Shown here: one piece after another, positions 17,189 through 27,529 of the stretch | How the letters are laid out: each line of letters begins with the position of its first letter | Numbering within the stretch: position 1 is the stretch's first letter | Source of the DNA: Micromonospora craniellae | GTDB taxonomy: Bacteria; Actinomycetota; Actinomycetes; Mycobacteriales; Micromonosporaceae | Reading direction: 5' to 3' | DNA: 64,000 nucleotides | Assembly: GCF_014764405.1 (NCBI RefSeq) | Contig: NZ_CP061725.1 | Coordinates: forward strand, 1,798,001 to 1,862,000 | Made by a program: the position numbers and the translations under genes | Notes under the pieces: generated by a model | Told to the model about the DNA's origin: nothing | The model's database searches: none | The model's input: only the letters and a program-made list of their open reading frames with translations

Positions 17189-18973
17189 ATGTGCGGACTG
17201 GCTGGGGAGTTCCGACGGGACGCGTCGCGTGCCGACATCGGGACGGTGGAGCGAATGGCCGCCACGATGTGCGACCGGGGGCCTGACGGTGGTGGCGTGT
17301 GGGCTCAAGGGCCGGTCGCCCTCGGCCATCGCCGCTTGAAGATCATCGACTTGTCGGCCGCCAGCGGCCAACCCATCGTCGACTCGGCCGCCGGCCTGAC
17401 CGGCGTCTTCAACGGCTGCATCTACAACTACCGCGAGCTGCGCGCCGAGTTGGCGGCCAAGGGCCACCACTTCTTCTCCAGCGGCGACAGCGAGGTCGTG
17501 ATCAAGGCGTACGCCGAGTGGGGGCTCGACTTCGTCGACCACCTGATCGGCATGTTCGCCGTGGCGATCAGCGAGCGGGACAGCGGTCGCCTGGTGCTCG
17601 CCCGGGACCGGCTCGGCATCAAGCCGCTCTACCTGGCCGAGTCGCCCGGCGTGGTGCGCTTCGCCAGCACCCTGCCCGCCCTGCTGGCCGGCGGCGGCGT
17701 GGACACCACCATCGACCCGGTCGCGCTCGCCCACTACCTCAGCTTCCACAGCATCGTGCCGCCGCCGCGCACCATCCTGCGCGGCGTCACCAAGCTGCCC
17801 CCGGCCACCGTCCGCGTCTACGAGCCCGACGGCGCCACCCACGAGCGCGTCTACTGGGACCCGTCCTTCCTACGCCGGGGCGAGCACTCCGGCTGGTCGG
17901 AGAAGGACTGGCAGGACGCGCTGCTGGAGTCGCTGACCACCGCCGTCCGGCGGCGGATGGTCGCCGACGTGCCGGTGGGCGTGCTGCTCTCCGGCGGCCT
18001 GGACTCCAGCCTGGTGGTGGCGCTGCTCGCCGGTGAGGGGCAGCGCGGGCTCTCCACCTTCTCGATCGGCTTCGACGCGGTCGGCGGCCGGGAGGGCGAC
18101 GAGTTCCGCTACTCCGACGTGGTCGCCAAGACCTTCGACACCGACCACCACCAGATCCGGGTCGCCGCCCAGGACCTGGTGCCGCCGCTGGAGGCCGCCG
18201 TCTCGGCCATGAGCGAACCCATGGTCAGCCACGACTGTGTCGCGTTCTACCTGCTCAGCCAGGAGGTCTCCCGGCACGTCAAGGTGGTCCAGTCCGGTCA
18301 GGGCGCCGACGAGATCCTGGGCGGCTACCACTGGTACCCGCCGCTGGCCGCCGTCGAGCGCGGGCAGGCCCTCGATACGTACGCCCGGGCCTTCTTCGAC
18401 CGCGACGCGAGCGGCCTGGCCCAGGTGCTCAACCGGGAGTGGCTCACCGACGCGGACCCGGCGCGGGAGTTCGTCGCCGCGCACCTGGCACGGGCCGGCG
18501 CGCAGACCGCCGTCGACGCCGGCCTGCGCCTCGACACGCAGATCATGCTCACCGACGACCCGGTCAAGCGGGTCGACAACATGACCATGGCGCACGGGCT
18601 GGAGGCCCGCGTGCCCTTCCTGGATCACGAGTTCGTCGAACTGGCCGCCGCCTGCCCGCCGGAGCTCAAGCTGGCTCAGGGCGGCAAGGGGGTGCTCAAG
18701 GAGATCGGCCGCCGGGTGCTACCGCACGAGGTCATCGACCGGCCGAAGGGCTACTTCCCGGTCCCGGGCCTCACCCACCTGGAGGGCAAGCTCCTCGACC
18801 GGGTACGGGACGCGCTCTCCGCGCCCGAGGCCCGCCGCCGCGACCTGTTCCGCACCGATTACGTCAACGCCCTGCTCGACGCCCCCAACGCCGAACTGAC
18901 CCCGTTGAACGGAAACAAGCTGTGGCAACTCGGACTCCTGGAAATGTGGCTCCAGAGCCACGGAATCGACTGA
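17189..18973 (+). CDS. asnO: N-acetylglutaminylglutamine amidotransferase (asparagine-synthetase-like)
   Basis: 594 aa. The start is set at the ATG giving MCGLAGEF, because the class II glutaminase needs Cys at position 2; an upstream in-frame ATG at 17141 is rejected for that reason. The glutaminase domain has CDRGPDGGG and FNGCIYNYRELR; the synthetase domain has GVLLSGGLDSSLVV (ATP pyrophosphatase loop) near residue 270 and SGQGADEILGGY. In the NAGGN pathway this enzyme amidates the dipeptide, giving the osmolyte N-acetylglutaminylglutamine amide. The order amidotransferase, GNAT/ATP-grasp, M42 peptidase is diagnostic. Confidence 0.92.
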   Translation: MCGLAGEFRRDASRADIGTVERMAATMCDRGPDGGGVWAQGPVALGHRRLKIIDLSAASGQPIVDSAAGLTGVFNGCIYNYRELRAELAAKGHHFFSSGDSEVVIKAYAEWGLDFVDHLIGMFAVAISERDSGRLVLARDRLGIKPLYLAESPGVVRFASTLPALLAGGGVDTTIDPVALAHYLSFHSIVPPPRTILRGVTKLPPATVRVYEPDGATHERVYWDPSFLRRGEHSGWSEKDWQDALLESLTTAVRRRMVADVPVGVLLSGGLDSSLVVALLAGEGQRGLSTFSIGFDAVGGREGDEFRYSDVVAKTFDTDHHQIRVAAQDLVPPLEAAVSAMSEPMVSHDCVAFYLLSQEVSRHVKVVQSGQGADEILGGYHWYPPLAAVERGQALDTYARAFFDRDASGLAQVLNREWLTDADPAREFVAAHLARAGAQTAVDAGLRLDTQIMLTDDPVKRVDNMTMAHGLEARVPFLDHEFVELAAACPPELKLAQGGKGVLKEIGRRVLPHEVIDRPKGYFPVPGLTHLEGKLLDRVRDALSAPEARRRDLFRTDYVNALLDAPNAELTPLNGNKLWQLGLLEMWLQSHGID

Positions 18974-18975
18974 CC

Positions 18976-20871
18976 GTGACCGACACCCTGGCGACCGGGG
19001 TGGCCCGGACCGACCGAGGTCGAGGCGCGGGACGACGGTACGAGCGGGTCGGGCCGGGCGGTGATCCGATCGCCGCGAACACCAGCGGCGACGTCACCGA
19101 CGACGACCGTGCCGGCGGTGACGAGGGCGTCATCCTCGACTGCGGGTGGGGACGGCTGGTCTTCGGCCAGACCTTCGCCGACCAGGCCGCCGTCGCCGAC
19201 GTGCTGCGCTCCGAGGCGGCCGGCGCCCGGGACATCTGCATCTATCTGCGGGACCCGCACGTGCTGGTCTCCCGGCTACCCGACGAGTTGTTCATCGACC
19301 CGTCGCTGACCTTCCGGCTGCCGCTGGGCGGGGCCCGGCCGGGTCCTCGTCGCGCCGCCGGGACGACCGAGGAGGCCGGCAACGCCGACACCCCGGCCGC
19401 CGTGAACGGGCGCGGCGAGCTGCCCGGGGTACGCATCCGCCGGCTGCGCGACGCCGCCGACGCGGACGCGGTCAACCGGATCTACGCGGCCAACGGCATG
19501 GTCACCGCTCCGGTCGACGTGCTGGTCGACAACGCCGCCACGGACCGTTTCCTGCACCTGGTGGCAGAGGCGGTGACCGGCGAGATCGTCGGCACCATCA
19601 CCGGTGTCGACCACGTGGCGGTCTTCGGCGACCCGGACAACGGGGCCAGCCTCTGGTGTCTGACGGTCGACTTCAACCAGGCGCCACCCGGCACCGGCCA
19701 GGCGCTGATCACCGAGCTGGCCGGCCGGCTGGTGGCCCGGGGGCGCGCGTACGTCGACCTCTCCGTGCTCGCCGAGAACGCCGGGGCGGTCCGCCTCTAC
19801 GAGCGACTCGGCTTCTATCGCACCGCCACGCTCTGCGTGAAGCGGAAGAACCCGATCAACGAGCGACTGTTCCTGCCGGCCATGCCGGCCGGCTACGACG
19901 AGCTCAACCCGTACGCGAAGATCGTCGCCGACGAGGCGATGCGCCGGGGCATCCGGGTGGAGGTGACCGACGCGGCCTGGGGCGAGCTGCGGCTCACCAG
20001 CGGCGGCCGGACGATCCTCACCCGGGAGTCGCTCTCCGAGCTGACCTCGGCGGTGGCCATGAGCCGCTGCGACGACAAGCGGGTCACCCGTCGGATCCTG
20101 ACCGAGGCCGGCCTGTCGGCGCCGCGCGGGCGGACCGCCACCGGTGACGCCGCCGACGCCGAGTTCCTGGCCGAGGTGGGCCACCTGGTGGTCAAGCCGG
20201 CCCGGGGCGAACAGGGCAACGGCATCACGGTCGGCGTACGCACCGGCGAGGCGCTGACCGCCGCCGTCGAACTGGCCGCCCGGTTCTGTCCCGAGGTGCT
20301 GCTGGAGGAGCTGTGCACCGGTGAGGACCTGCGCGTCATCGTGATCGACCACGAGGTGGTGGCCGCCGCCGTACGCCGCCCCGCCTCGATCACCGGCGAC
20401 GGGGTGCACGACATCACCGAGCTGATCGAGCGGCAGAGCCGCCGTCGGGCCGCCGCCACCGGTGGCGAGTCCCGCATCCCGCTCGACGACATGACCCGGG
20501 ACGTGGTCGCCGAGGCCGGGTACGCGCTGCACGACGTGCTGCCCGAGGGGCAGGTGCTGGCCGTACGGCGCACCGCGAACCTGCACACCGGGGGCACCAT
20601 CCACGACGTCACCGGCGAGTTGCACCCGGTGATCGCGGAGGCGTGCGTGGCCGCCACCCGGGCGCTGGACATCCCGGTCACCGGTCTCGACCTGCTGGTG
20701 CCCGCGCCGGACCGGCCGGAGCACGCCTTCATCGAGGCCAACGAGCGGCCCGGGTTGGCCAACCACGAGCCCCAACCCACCGCCGAACGCTTTGTGGACC
20801 TGCTCTTCCCCGGGACTCGGGCACCGCAACGGCTGTGGACGCCGGCCGGTGCGGCACCATCTGGGGCATGA
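18976..20871 (+). CDS. ngg: N-acetylglutaminylglutamine synthetase (GNAT plus ATP-grasp)
   Basis: 631 aa from a GTG two bases after the previous stop. An N-terminal region of ~150 residues includes a variable, low-complexity segment. A GNAT acetyltransferase domain follows (VRIRRLRDAADADAVNRIY, then ENAGAVRLYERLGFYRTA). The C-terminal half is an ATP-grasp ligase like the cyanophycin-synthetase fold (VGHLVVKPARGEQGNGITV, LLEELCTGEDLRVIVI, AFIEANERPGL). The fusion acetylates a glutamine and joins a second one. About 80 N-terminal residues look like an extension relative to what I remember of the family. Confidence 0.92.
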   Translation: MTDTLATGVARTDRGRGAGRRYERVGPGGDPIAANTSGDVTDDDRAGGDEGVILDCGWGRLVFGQTFADQAAVADVLRSEAAGARDICIYLRDPHVLVSRLPDELFIDPSLTFRLPLGGARPGPRRAAGTTEEAGNADTPAAVNGRGELPGVRIRRLRDAADADAVNRIYAANGMVTAPVDVLVDNAATDRFLHLVAEAVTGEIVGTITGVDHVAVFGDPDNGASLWCLTVDFNQAPPGTGQALITELAGRLVARGRAYVDLSVLAENAGAVRLYERLGFYRTATLCVKRKNPINERLFLPAMPAGYDELNPYAKIVADEAMRRGIRVEVTDAAWGELRLTSGGRTILTRESLSELTSAVAMSRCDDKRVTRRILTEAGLSAPRGRTATGDAADAEFLAEVGHLVVKPARGEQGNGITVGVRTGEALTAAVELAARFCPEVLLEELCTGEDLRVIVIDHEVVAAAVRRPASITGDGVHDITELIERQSRRRAAATGGESRIPLDDMTRDVVAEAGYALHDVLPEGQVLAVRRTANLHTGGTIHDVTGELHPVIAEACVAATRALDIPVTGLDLLVPAPDRPEHAFIEANERPGLANHEPQPTAERFVDLLFPGTRAPQRLWTPAGAAPSGA

Positions 20872-22058
20872 CCGTACGCAAGACCACTCCGCTCCCCATC
20901 GACCTCGACTACCTGCGTCGGGTGATGGTCGAGCTGTTGGACATTCCGAGCCCGTCGGGACGCACCGACCACGTGCAGCAGTACGTCGGTGAGCGCCTGT
21001 CGGCGCTCGGCATCCCGTCGACGCTGACCCGCCGGGGCGCGCTCAGCGCCTGCCTGCCCGGCCCCCGGGAGACCGGGGCGGACCGGGCGATCGTGGTGCA
21101 CACCGACACCATCGGCGGGATGGTCAAGCGGCTGAAGGAGAACGGCCGGCTGGAGTTGAAGCCGATCGGTACGCACAGCGCCCGGTTCGCCGAGGGCGCC
21201 CACGTCCGGGTCTTCACCGACGATCTGGACCGGGTGGTCACCGGTCAGGTGCTGCCACTCAAGGCCAGCGGGCACCGCTACAACGAGGCGGTGGACGAGC
21301 AGGGCATCGGCTGGGATCAGGTCGAGGTACGCGTCGACGAGCCGGTGGACGACATCGCCGGCCTGCGGGCGCTCGGCATCGACGCGGGCGACTTCGTGGC
21401 GTTCCTGCCCAACCCGACGGTCACGCCCAGCGGCTACGTCAAGTCCCGGCACCTGGACGACAAGGCCGGGGTGGCGGCGGTGCTGGCGGCGATGAAGGCG
21501 ATGGTCGACGCGGGGGTCAAGCCCGCCGTCACCGCGCACCTGCTGGTCACCGTGACCGAGGAGATCGGCCACGGCGCGTCGCACGGGCTCGACCCGGACG
21601 TGGCCGAGATCGTCTCGGTGGACGCGGCGGTGGTCGCCCCTGGGCAGCAGTCCCGGGAGAACGCCGCCACGCTGGCGATGGGCGACGGGGTGGGGCCGTT
21701 CGACTACCACCTGACCCGGAACCTGGCGGCGATCGCCCTCGAACACGACGTCGACCTGGTCCGCGACGTCTTCGACTACTACCGCTCGGACGTGGCGGCG
21801 GCGGTCGAGGCGGGCGCGCACGCCCGGGTGGCCCTGCTCGGTTTCGGTGTCGACGCCACCCACGGCCACGAGCGCACCCACCTGGACGGGCTGCACCACC
21901 TGGCCCAGTTGCTCTGTCTCTATCTCCAGAGCGACCTGGTGTTCCCCGAGTGGGACGCCGAGCCGGAGGGCGACCTGGCCGACTTCCCGTCGCTGGCGGT
22001 GCAGCCGGCCAGCGCGGACGGCCCCCGCAAGGGCCCGATCGGCATCGCCCAGGACTGA
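20868..22058 (+). CDS. M42-family peptidase of the NAGGN system
   Basis: 396 aa, overlapping the previous gene by ATGA. Metal-dependent aminopeptidase motifs: VVHTDTIGGM, KSRHLDDKAGVAAV, VTEEIGHGASHG, VSVDAAVVAPGQ and a final GVDATHGHERTHLDG. This is the third gene of the conserved NAGGN trio; it probably hydrolyses or turns over the dipeptide osmolyte. Overlap with ngg indicates co-translation. Confidence 0.92.
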   Translation: MTVRKTTPLPIDLDYLRRVMVELLDIPSPSGRTDHVQQYVGERLSALGIPSTLTRRGALSACLPGPRETGADRAIVVHTDTIGGMVKRLKENGRLELKPIGTHSARFAEGAHVRVFTDDLDRVVTGQVLPLKASGHRYNEAVDEQGIGWDQVEVRVDEPVDDIAGLRALGIDAGDFVAFLPNPTVTPSGYVKSRHLDDKAGVAAVLAAMKAMVDAGVKPAVTAHLLVTVTEEIGHGASHGLDPDVAEIVSVDAAVVAPGQQSRENAATLAMGDGVGPFDYHLTRNLAAIALEHDVDLVRDVFDYYRSDVAAAVEAGAHARVALLGFGVDATHGHERTHLDGLHHLAQLLCLYLQSDLVFPEWDAEPEGDLADFPSLAVQPASADGPRKGPIGIAQD

Positions 22059-22144
22059 ACGGGACGCCGGCACGGGCCCGCCCCGATCGATGTGATCGAA
22101 ATCCGTTGCCGGTGCGGCCGCCGCTGGATAGCGTGGCGGTACAC

Positions 22145-22204
22145 GTGAAAGGAGGTGGTCCAGACTTGTATAGCAATCGGACTCGTGAGGTGGCTGTCCG
22201 CTAG
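22145..22204 (+). CDS. Conserved-looking leader micro-ORF
   Basis: Frame ends PDLYSNRTREVAVR and stops at 22202-22204. It could start at GTG 22145 (19 aa) or, more in line with the ribosome site, at TTG 22166 (12 aa), ten bases after GGAGG. I believe this DLYSNRTREVAVR peptide recurs upstream of genes in other actinobacteria, but that is memory and was not checked. Confidence 0.5.
   Translation: MKGGGPDLYSNRTREVAVR
22147..22163 (+). promoter_or_regulatory. Extended Shine-Dalgarno sequence
   Basis: GAAAGGAGGTGGTCCAG can pair without a break with the usual actinobacterial 16S 3' end (CTGGATCACCTCCTTTC), with one G-U wobble. That is far longer than the 4-7 bases typical of real starts. Confidence 0.6.
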
Positions 22205-22300
22205 CCGCTGTCCTCGACAGTGACCGTCTGTTCCGCAGGCGGGCAGTAAGAAGCGTCGAGACCGTGTGGCAGCGGTGCGGCGAATCCACGACAAGCCACC

Positions 22301-22362
22301 CGACCCCCGGGGTGCCGACCCAGTCCAGTCGGCCCGCGTCCGCGCGGAAACCCCGGGGGTCG
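22301..22362 (+). terminator. GC-rich hairpin in the rnz leader (terminator or attenuator)
   Basis: Perfect 13-bp arms (CGACCCCCGGGGT at 22301-22313 and its complement at 22350-22362) with a 36-base loop and a short CCCTTT tail. It lies between the micro-ORF and rnz, so it may be an attenuator rather than a simple terminator. Confidence 0.5.
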
Positions 22363-22393
22363 CCCTTTGTCCGGGTCAGCACTGGAGGTCGCC

Positions 22394-23323
22394 GTGTCGA
22401 TGCGCGAGCTGGTGGTGCTGGGGACGGCCAGCCAGGTGCCCACCCGGGCCCGTAACCACAACGGGTACGTGCTCCGCTGGGACGACGAGGTGATCCTCTT
22501 CGACCCGGGTGAGGGCAGCCAGCGGCAACTGCTGCACACCACGGTCACCGCGACCGACCTGACCCGGATCTGCGTCACCCACTTCCACGGCGACCACTGC
22601 CTCGGCCTGCCCGGCACCATCCAGCGACTCTCCCTGGACCGGGTACAGCGCGCGGTGGCGGTGCACTTCCCCGCCGAGGGCGCCGAGTACTTCGCCCGGC
22701 TGCGGCACGCCAGTTCCTTCCACGAGACCGCCGAGCTGGCCGTCACGCCGATCGAGGCGGACGGGCAGCGCATCGCGCTGCGCTGCGGCACGCTGGAGGC
22801 CCGCCGACTGCGGCACCCCGTCGACACGTACGGCTATCGGCTGGTGGAGCCGGACGGCTGCCGGATGCTGCCGGAGAAGCTGGCCGCGTACGGCGTCGAC
22901 GGGCCGGCGGTCGGCGAGTTGCAGCGCGTCGGCCACCTCGACCGGGACGGGCGACGCGTCACCCGGGAAGAGGTGAGCGTGCCCCGCCCCGGGCAGCGGT
23001 TCGCCTTCGTGATGGACACCGGCCTGTGCGACGGGGTGTACGCGCTGGCCGAGCACGCCGACCTGCTGGTGATCGAGGCGACGTTCCTGGAGTCGGAGGC
23101 GGCACTCGCCGCCGAGGTCGGGCACCTCACCGCCGGCCAGGCCGCGCGGGTGGCGGCCGAGTCAGGGGTACGCCGACTCGTGCTGACCCACTTTTCCCAG
23201 CGCTACGCCGACCCGCACCGCTTCGCCGAGGAGGCGCGCCGGCACTTCGACGGCGACCTGGTGATCGCCGAGGATCTGACCACGATTCAGGTGCCGCCCC
23301 GCCGGGTACCCTCGACTGGGTGA
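22394..23323 (+). CDS. rnz: Ribonuclease Z (MBL-fold tRNA 3' endonuclease)
   Basis: 309 aa from a GTG five bases after GGAGG; ATG 22400 is the alternative. LVVLGTASQVPTRARNHNGY is the RNase Z N-terminus, THFHGDHCLGLPG the HxHxDH zinc motif, and further ligands lie in FVMDTG and LTHFSQRYAD. It trims tRNA 3' trailers. The length fits the short bacterial form. It overlaps the next gene by GTGA. Confidence 0.92.
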   Translation: MSMRELVVLGTASQVPTRARNHNGYVLRWDDEVILFDPGEGSQRQLLHTTVTATDLTRICVTHFHGDHCLGLPGTIQRLSLDRVQRAVAVHFPAEGAEYFARLRHASSFHETAELAVTPIEADGQRIALRCGTLEARRLRHPVDTYGYRLVEPDGCRMLPEKLAAYGVDGPAVGELQRVGHLDRDGRRVTREEVSVPRPGQRFAFVMDTGLCDGVYALAEHADLLVIEATFLESEAALAAEVGHLTAGQAARVAAESGVRRLVLTHFSQRYADPHRFAEEARRHFDGDLVIAEDLTTIQVPPRRVPSTG

Positions 23324-23829
23324 CTGTCACGTTGCGTGCCGCAACCGTCGACGATCTGATGGTGGTGGGCCGGCTCCACCAGCGTTCGCGGGTCGCCGCG
23401 TACTCGTCGTTCCTGCCGCCGGAGGCGTTGGCCGACCCGAGCCCGGAGGCGTTCGGCGAGTACTGGGCGGCGCGGTGGCCGTACGAGCGGGCCGACCACC
23501 GGATGACGGTCGCCGAGCGGGACGGCCGGCTGGCCGGCTTCAGCTACCTCGGCCCGGACGACGAGGGCGAACCGGCGGCCGGGCTGCTGCACGCCATCCA
23601 TCTGGAACCGGCCGAGCGTGGTCAGGGCGTCGGCCGCGCGTTGATGGTCGACGCGCTGGACGACATGCGGGCGCGCGGCTGGCAGCGCGCGATGCTCTGG
23701 GTGATGCGGGACAACACCCACGCCCGCCGCTTCTACGAGCGCGGTGGCTGGCAGCAGACCGGCGTCGAGCGGGACGAGGTCGTCGGCCCCGTCAGCACCC
23801 CCCAGCTGCGCTACGCCCGCGACCTGTAG
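23320..23829 (+). CDS. GNAT family N-acetyltransferase
   Basis: 169 aa, start overlapping the rnz stop. GNAT fold: VTLRAATVDDLMVVGRLH at the N-terminus, IHLEPAERGQGVGRALM as the acetyl-CoA loop, and NTHARRFYERGGWQQTG at the C-terminus. The substrate cannot be deduced. It is translationally coupled to rnz. Confidence 0.88.
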   Translation: MTVTLRAATVDDLMVVGRLHQRSRVAAYSSFLPPEALADPSPEAFGEYWAARWPYERADHRMTVAERDGRLAGFSYLGPDDEGEPAAGLLHAIHLEPAERGQGVGRALMVDALDDMRARGWQRAMLWVMRDNTHARRFYERGGWQQTGVERDEVVGPVSTPQLRYARDL

Positions 23830-23977
23830 GGAACAGCCCCTGCCAGCGGTCGACCGTGCGAATCGACCGCTGTTCGCCTAGCTGGGCCCTGCGTCGTCGG
23901 GTTGACCTCAAGTCCAGATCAACTCTTGTGGTCAGACCTCGCTCGACGTCTCCTGATCGACGAGGAGGAATCTTCTC

Positions 23978-24304
23978 ATGACGGTTGCCTGGGCATACAT
24001 CTACGAGCATCCGGGTAGCGACCCTGTCGGCGACCGGGTCGTGCTCGACCGCGACGGCCAACGCACCTACCTCGCGCCCGTGCCGGACCCGTCGAAGGCC
24101 CCTGCCGTCGCGGCGGACCTGTTGGCCGAGGGGGTCGCGCTGATCGAACTCTGCGGCGGTTTCCCGCTGACGGCGGCGGCTCGGGTGGCCGAGGCCGTCA
24201 GCGGGAGGGTGCCCGTCGGCCACGTGACCTTCGCGGTGGACTCGGTACGCGGCGCGGCGCAGTACGGTGAATTGTTCGAGGCCGAACAGCCTCAGGCCGA
24301 CTGA
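23978..24304 (+). CDS. DUF6506-like small protein
   Basis: 108 aa with GAGGAGGAAT upstream. AWAYIYEHPGSDP, EGVALIELCGGFPLTAAARVAEAV and VPVGHVTFAVDS match my memory of the DUF6506 family, small predicted alpha/beta proteins of unknown function. A strong hairpin follows at 24371-24409. Confidence 0.7.
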   Translation: MTVAWAYIYEHPGSDPVGDRVVLDRDGQRTYLAPVPDPSKAPAVAADLLAEGVALIELCGGFPLTAAARVAEAVSGRVPVGHVTFAVDSVRGAAQYGELFEAEQPQAD

Positions 24305-24370
24305 CCGCCGCGAGCCGGTGGGCCAGGCCCTGGGCAGGGCCGTCGACTGTCGTCTCGATGGCCAGCGGGT

Positions 24371-24409
24371 GGGCGGCCAGGCAACGTGATGATCGTTGCC
24401 TGGCCGCCC
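24371..24409. terminator. Bidirectional terminator between the DUF6506-like gene and cbs
   Basis: Perfect 16-bp inverted repeat (arms GGGCGGCCAGGCAACG and its complement) around a 7-base loop, placed between two convergent genes. Confidence 0.8.
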
Positions 24410-24437
24410 CGGCGGTGACCGGTCACTCTTGTGCGCC

Positions 24438-25808
<1,371 letters not shown>

Positions 25809-25823
25809 CTCGTTGTGCCCTTT

Positions 25824-25845
25824 CCTCCGGCGCCGGCGCCGGAGG
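25824..25845 (-). promoter_or_regulatory. Palindrome upstream of cbs
   Basis: Perfect 22-bp palindrome (CCTCCGGCGCC and its complement) whose GGAGG end is part of the likely ribosome site of cbs. Folding would hide the site, so it may affect translation; it could also be an operator. Confidence 0.35.
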
Positions 25846-25890
25846 CCGGGCAGGTGACTCGCGTGATTCCCGCGCCCAGGGTACGTCGGG

Positions 25891-26247
25891 TCAGGGCACC
25901 ACGTGCCCCGGGATCACGGAGCCGCCCCGCGCCTCCCACTCCAGGAAACGCTCGGTCTCGGCCAGCACCGCGCCGGCCAACCAGGTCACCATCACCGCGT
26001 CGTCGATCAGCCCGAACACCGTCAGGAACATCTCCGGTACGGCGTCGATCGGCGAGACGATGTAGGCCGTGGCCGCCGTCATCATGGCCAGTCGCATGCC
26101 GCCGTCGTACCGGCCACGGGCGGTGGCCGCGATCATCCTGGGCAGCGCCCCGATCCGTGCGCCGAGCGACGGGCCACCCCGGGCACCGGATGTCAGCGCC
26201 CGGCCCAGGGCCACGAATGCCGCACCCCGCTTCAACGTCTTAGCCAT
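25891..26247 (-). CDS. DUF1232 (YkvA-like) membrane protein
   Basis: 118 aa from an ATG with GAGGAG upstream. The signature AYIVSPIDAVPE lies in a hydrophobic segment, followed by GLIDDAVMVTWLAGAVLAETERFLEWEA, the typical DUF1232 pattern. The N-terminus is basic (MAKTLKRG). Function is unknown; it is divergent from the SGNH hydrolase gene. Confidence 0.85.
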   Translation of the reverse strand: MAKTLKRGAAFVALGRALTSGARGGPSLGARIGALPRMIAATARGRYDGGMRLAMMTAATAYIVSPIDAVPEMFLTVFGLIDDAVMVTWLAGAVLAETERFLEWEARGGSVIPGHVVP

Positions 26248-26409
26248 CGTCGTGCTCCTCTCCATCGTGCAGCGTGACGACCCGGCGCAACCTCCACGAT
26301 CCGTCACACGACGCCACAGCGCCAAGTACCCAGATCGGTCGTTCTCCAGGCACCTGCGCAGAGTCGCCGACGACAGCGAGCCGTCGTACCCGCGCGTTAG
26401 TGTCGCTTC

Positions 26410-27468
26410 ATGGGGGTGGTTGATTCCGTCGTCCCGGATCGTCCGCGCTGGCAGCATGCGCGGCGGGTGGCCCGCGTCGCGGCGATCGGCACGGGTGCCA
26501 CGGTGGCCGCCGCGGCGGCCACCACCGGAGTGCTGTTCGGCCAGGCCCGGCAGGCCCGACGGACGATCCCGATGGCCGAGGCGCCACCACCGCGCTGCGA
26601 CGGGGTCTACGGTGCGAAGTTCCCGGGTCCGCCGGTCACCGTGGTGGTGCTCGGCGACTCCTCGGCCGCCGGCTACGGCGTGCACCGCCGCCGCGAGACG
26701 CCCGGCGCGCTGCTGGCCACCGGCCTGTCCCGGCGGCTGCGACGGCCGGTCCGGCTGCACCGTTTCGCCGTGGTCGGCACCATCTCGGCGGGCCTGCGCT
26801 TCCAGGTCGAGGCGGCCCTGGAGTGTGACCCCGACGTCGCGGTCATCCTGATCGGCGCCAACGACGTGACCAACCGGACGCCGCCCGCCCTGGCCATCCG
26901 CCATCTCGCCGAGGGGGTCCGCGCGTTGCGTGCGGCCGGGGCCGAGGTGGTCGTCGGCACCTGCCCCGACCTGGGGGCGATCCGGCCGATCCAGCCGCCG
27001 CTGCGATGGCTGGCCCGCCGGTGGAGCCGGCAGCTCGCCGCCGCCCAGACCGTCGCCGTCGTCTCGGCGGGCGGCTGGACGGTCTCCCTCGGTGACCTGC
27101 TCGGTCCCCGGTTCGACGCCGAGCCGAGCCGGATGTTCGCCTGGGACCGGTTCCACCCGTCCGCCGAGGGCTACGCGGCGGCCGCCGCAGCCCTCCTGCC
27201 GACGGTGGTCTCCGCACTCGGGCAGGGCGCCGAACGCGGGCCTTCGCGCCCGCGTCCGGAAGGCGTACGGTCATTGCCGAAGGCCGCTCGGGAAGCGGCC
27301 CAGCATCCGGGAACGGAGGTCAGCGGCGCGCGGGTCCGCGGCAGCGAGAGCGGGCCGGCCGGCCGATGGGCGCGGCTTCGCCGCCGGGGCTTCTTCGGGG
27401 GCGGCACGACGCCACAGCCGTCCTCCGCGATCGACTCCGGCTCACCCGCAGTGGAGGGACTCAGATGA
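26410..27468 (+). CDS. SGNH/GDSL hydrolase, first of a tandem pair
   Basis: 352 aa. An N-terminal hydrophobic stretch (about residues 27-44) may be a signal anchor. VVVLGDSSAAGYGV holds the nucleophilic Ser, ILIGANDVTN the oxyanion Asn, and DRFHPSAEGYAAAA the catalytic Asp/His. After about residue 265 the chain is a disordered, Arg/Gly-rich tail with no homology to the second copy. SGNH enzymes are esterases or lipases; the substrate is unknown. Mycobacteria have an SGNH protein in the same cbs-thiolase neighbourhood. Confidence 0.9.
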   Translation: MGVVDSVVPDRPRWQHARRVARVAAIGTGATVAAAAATTGVLFGQARQARRTIPMAEAPPPRCDGVYGAKFPGPPVTVVVLGDSSAAGYGVHRRRETPGALLATGLSRRLRRPVRLHRFAVVGTISAGLRFQVEAALECDPDVAVILIGANDVTNRTPPALAIRHLAEGVRALRAAGAEVVVGTCPDLGAIRPIQPPLRWLARRWSRQLAAAQTVAVVSAGGWTVSLGDLLGPRFDAEPSRMFAWDRFHPSAEGYAAAAAALLPTVVSALGQGAERGPSRPRPEGVRSLPKAAREAAQHPGTEVSGARVRGSESGPAGRWARLRRRGFFGGGTTPQPSSAIDSGSPAVEGLR

Positions 27469-27529
27469 CTGAGCGGATCAGGCAGCAACACGGGCGACGG
27501 TGTGCCGGCACTCGCCGGGGAGTGACACG

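Larger units (their letters stand above)
22059..22393 (+). other. Leader region between the NAGGN operon and rnz
   Basis: 335 bp without an ordinary gene. It holds a very long Shine-Dalgarno-like sequence (22147-22163), a micro-ORF (22145-22204) and a G+C-rich hairpin (22301-22362) followed by CCCTTT, then a GGAGG that serves rnz. The order SD, micro-ORF, hairpin resembles a translated leader with an attenuator. Confidence 0.5.
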
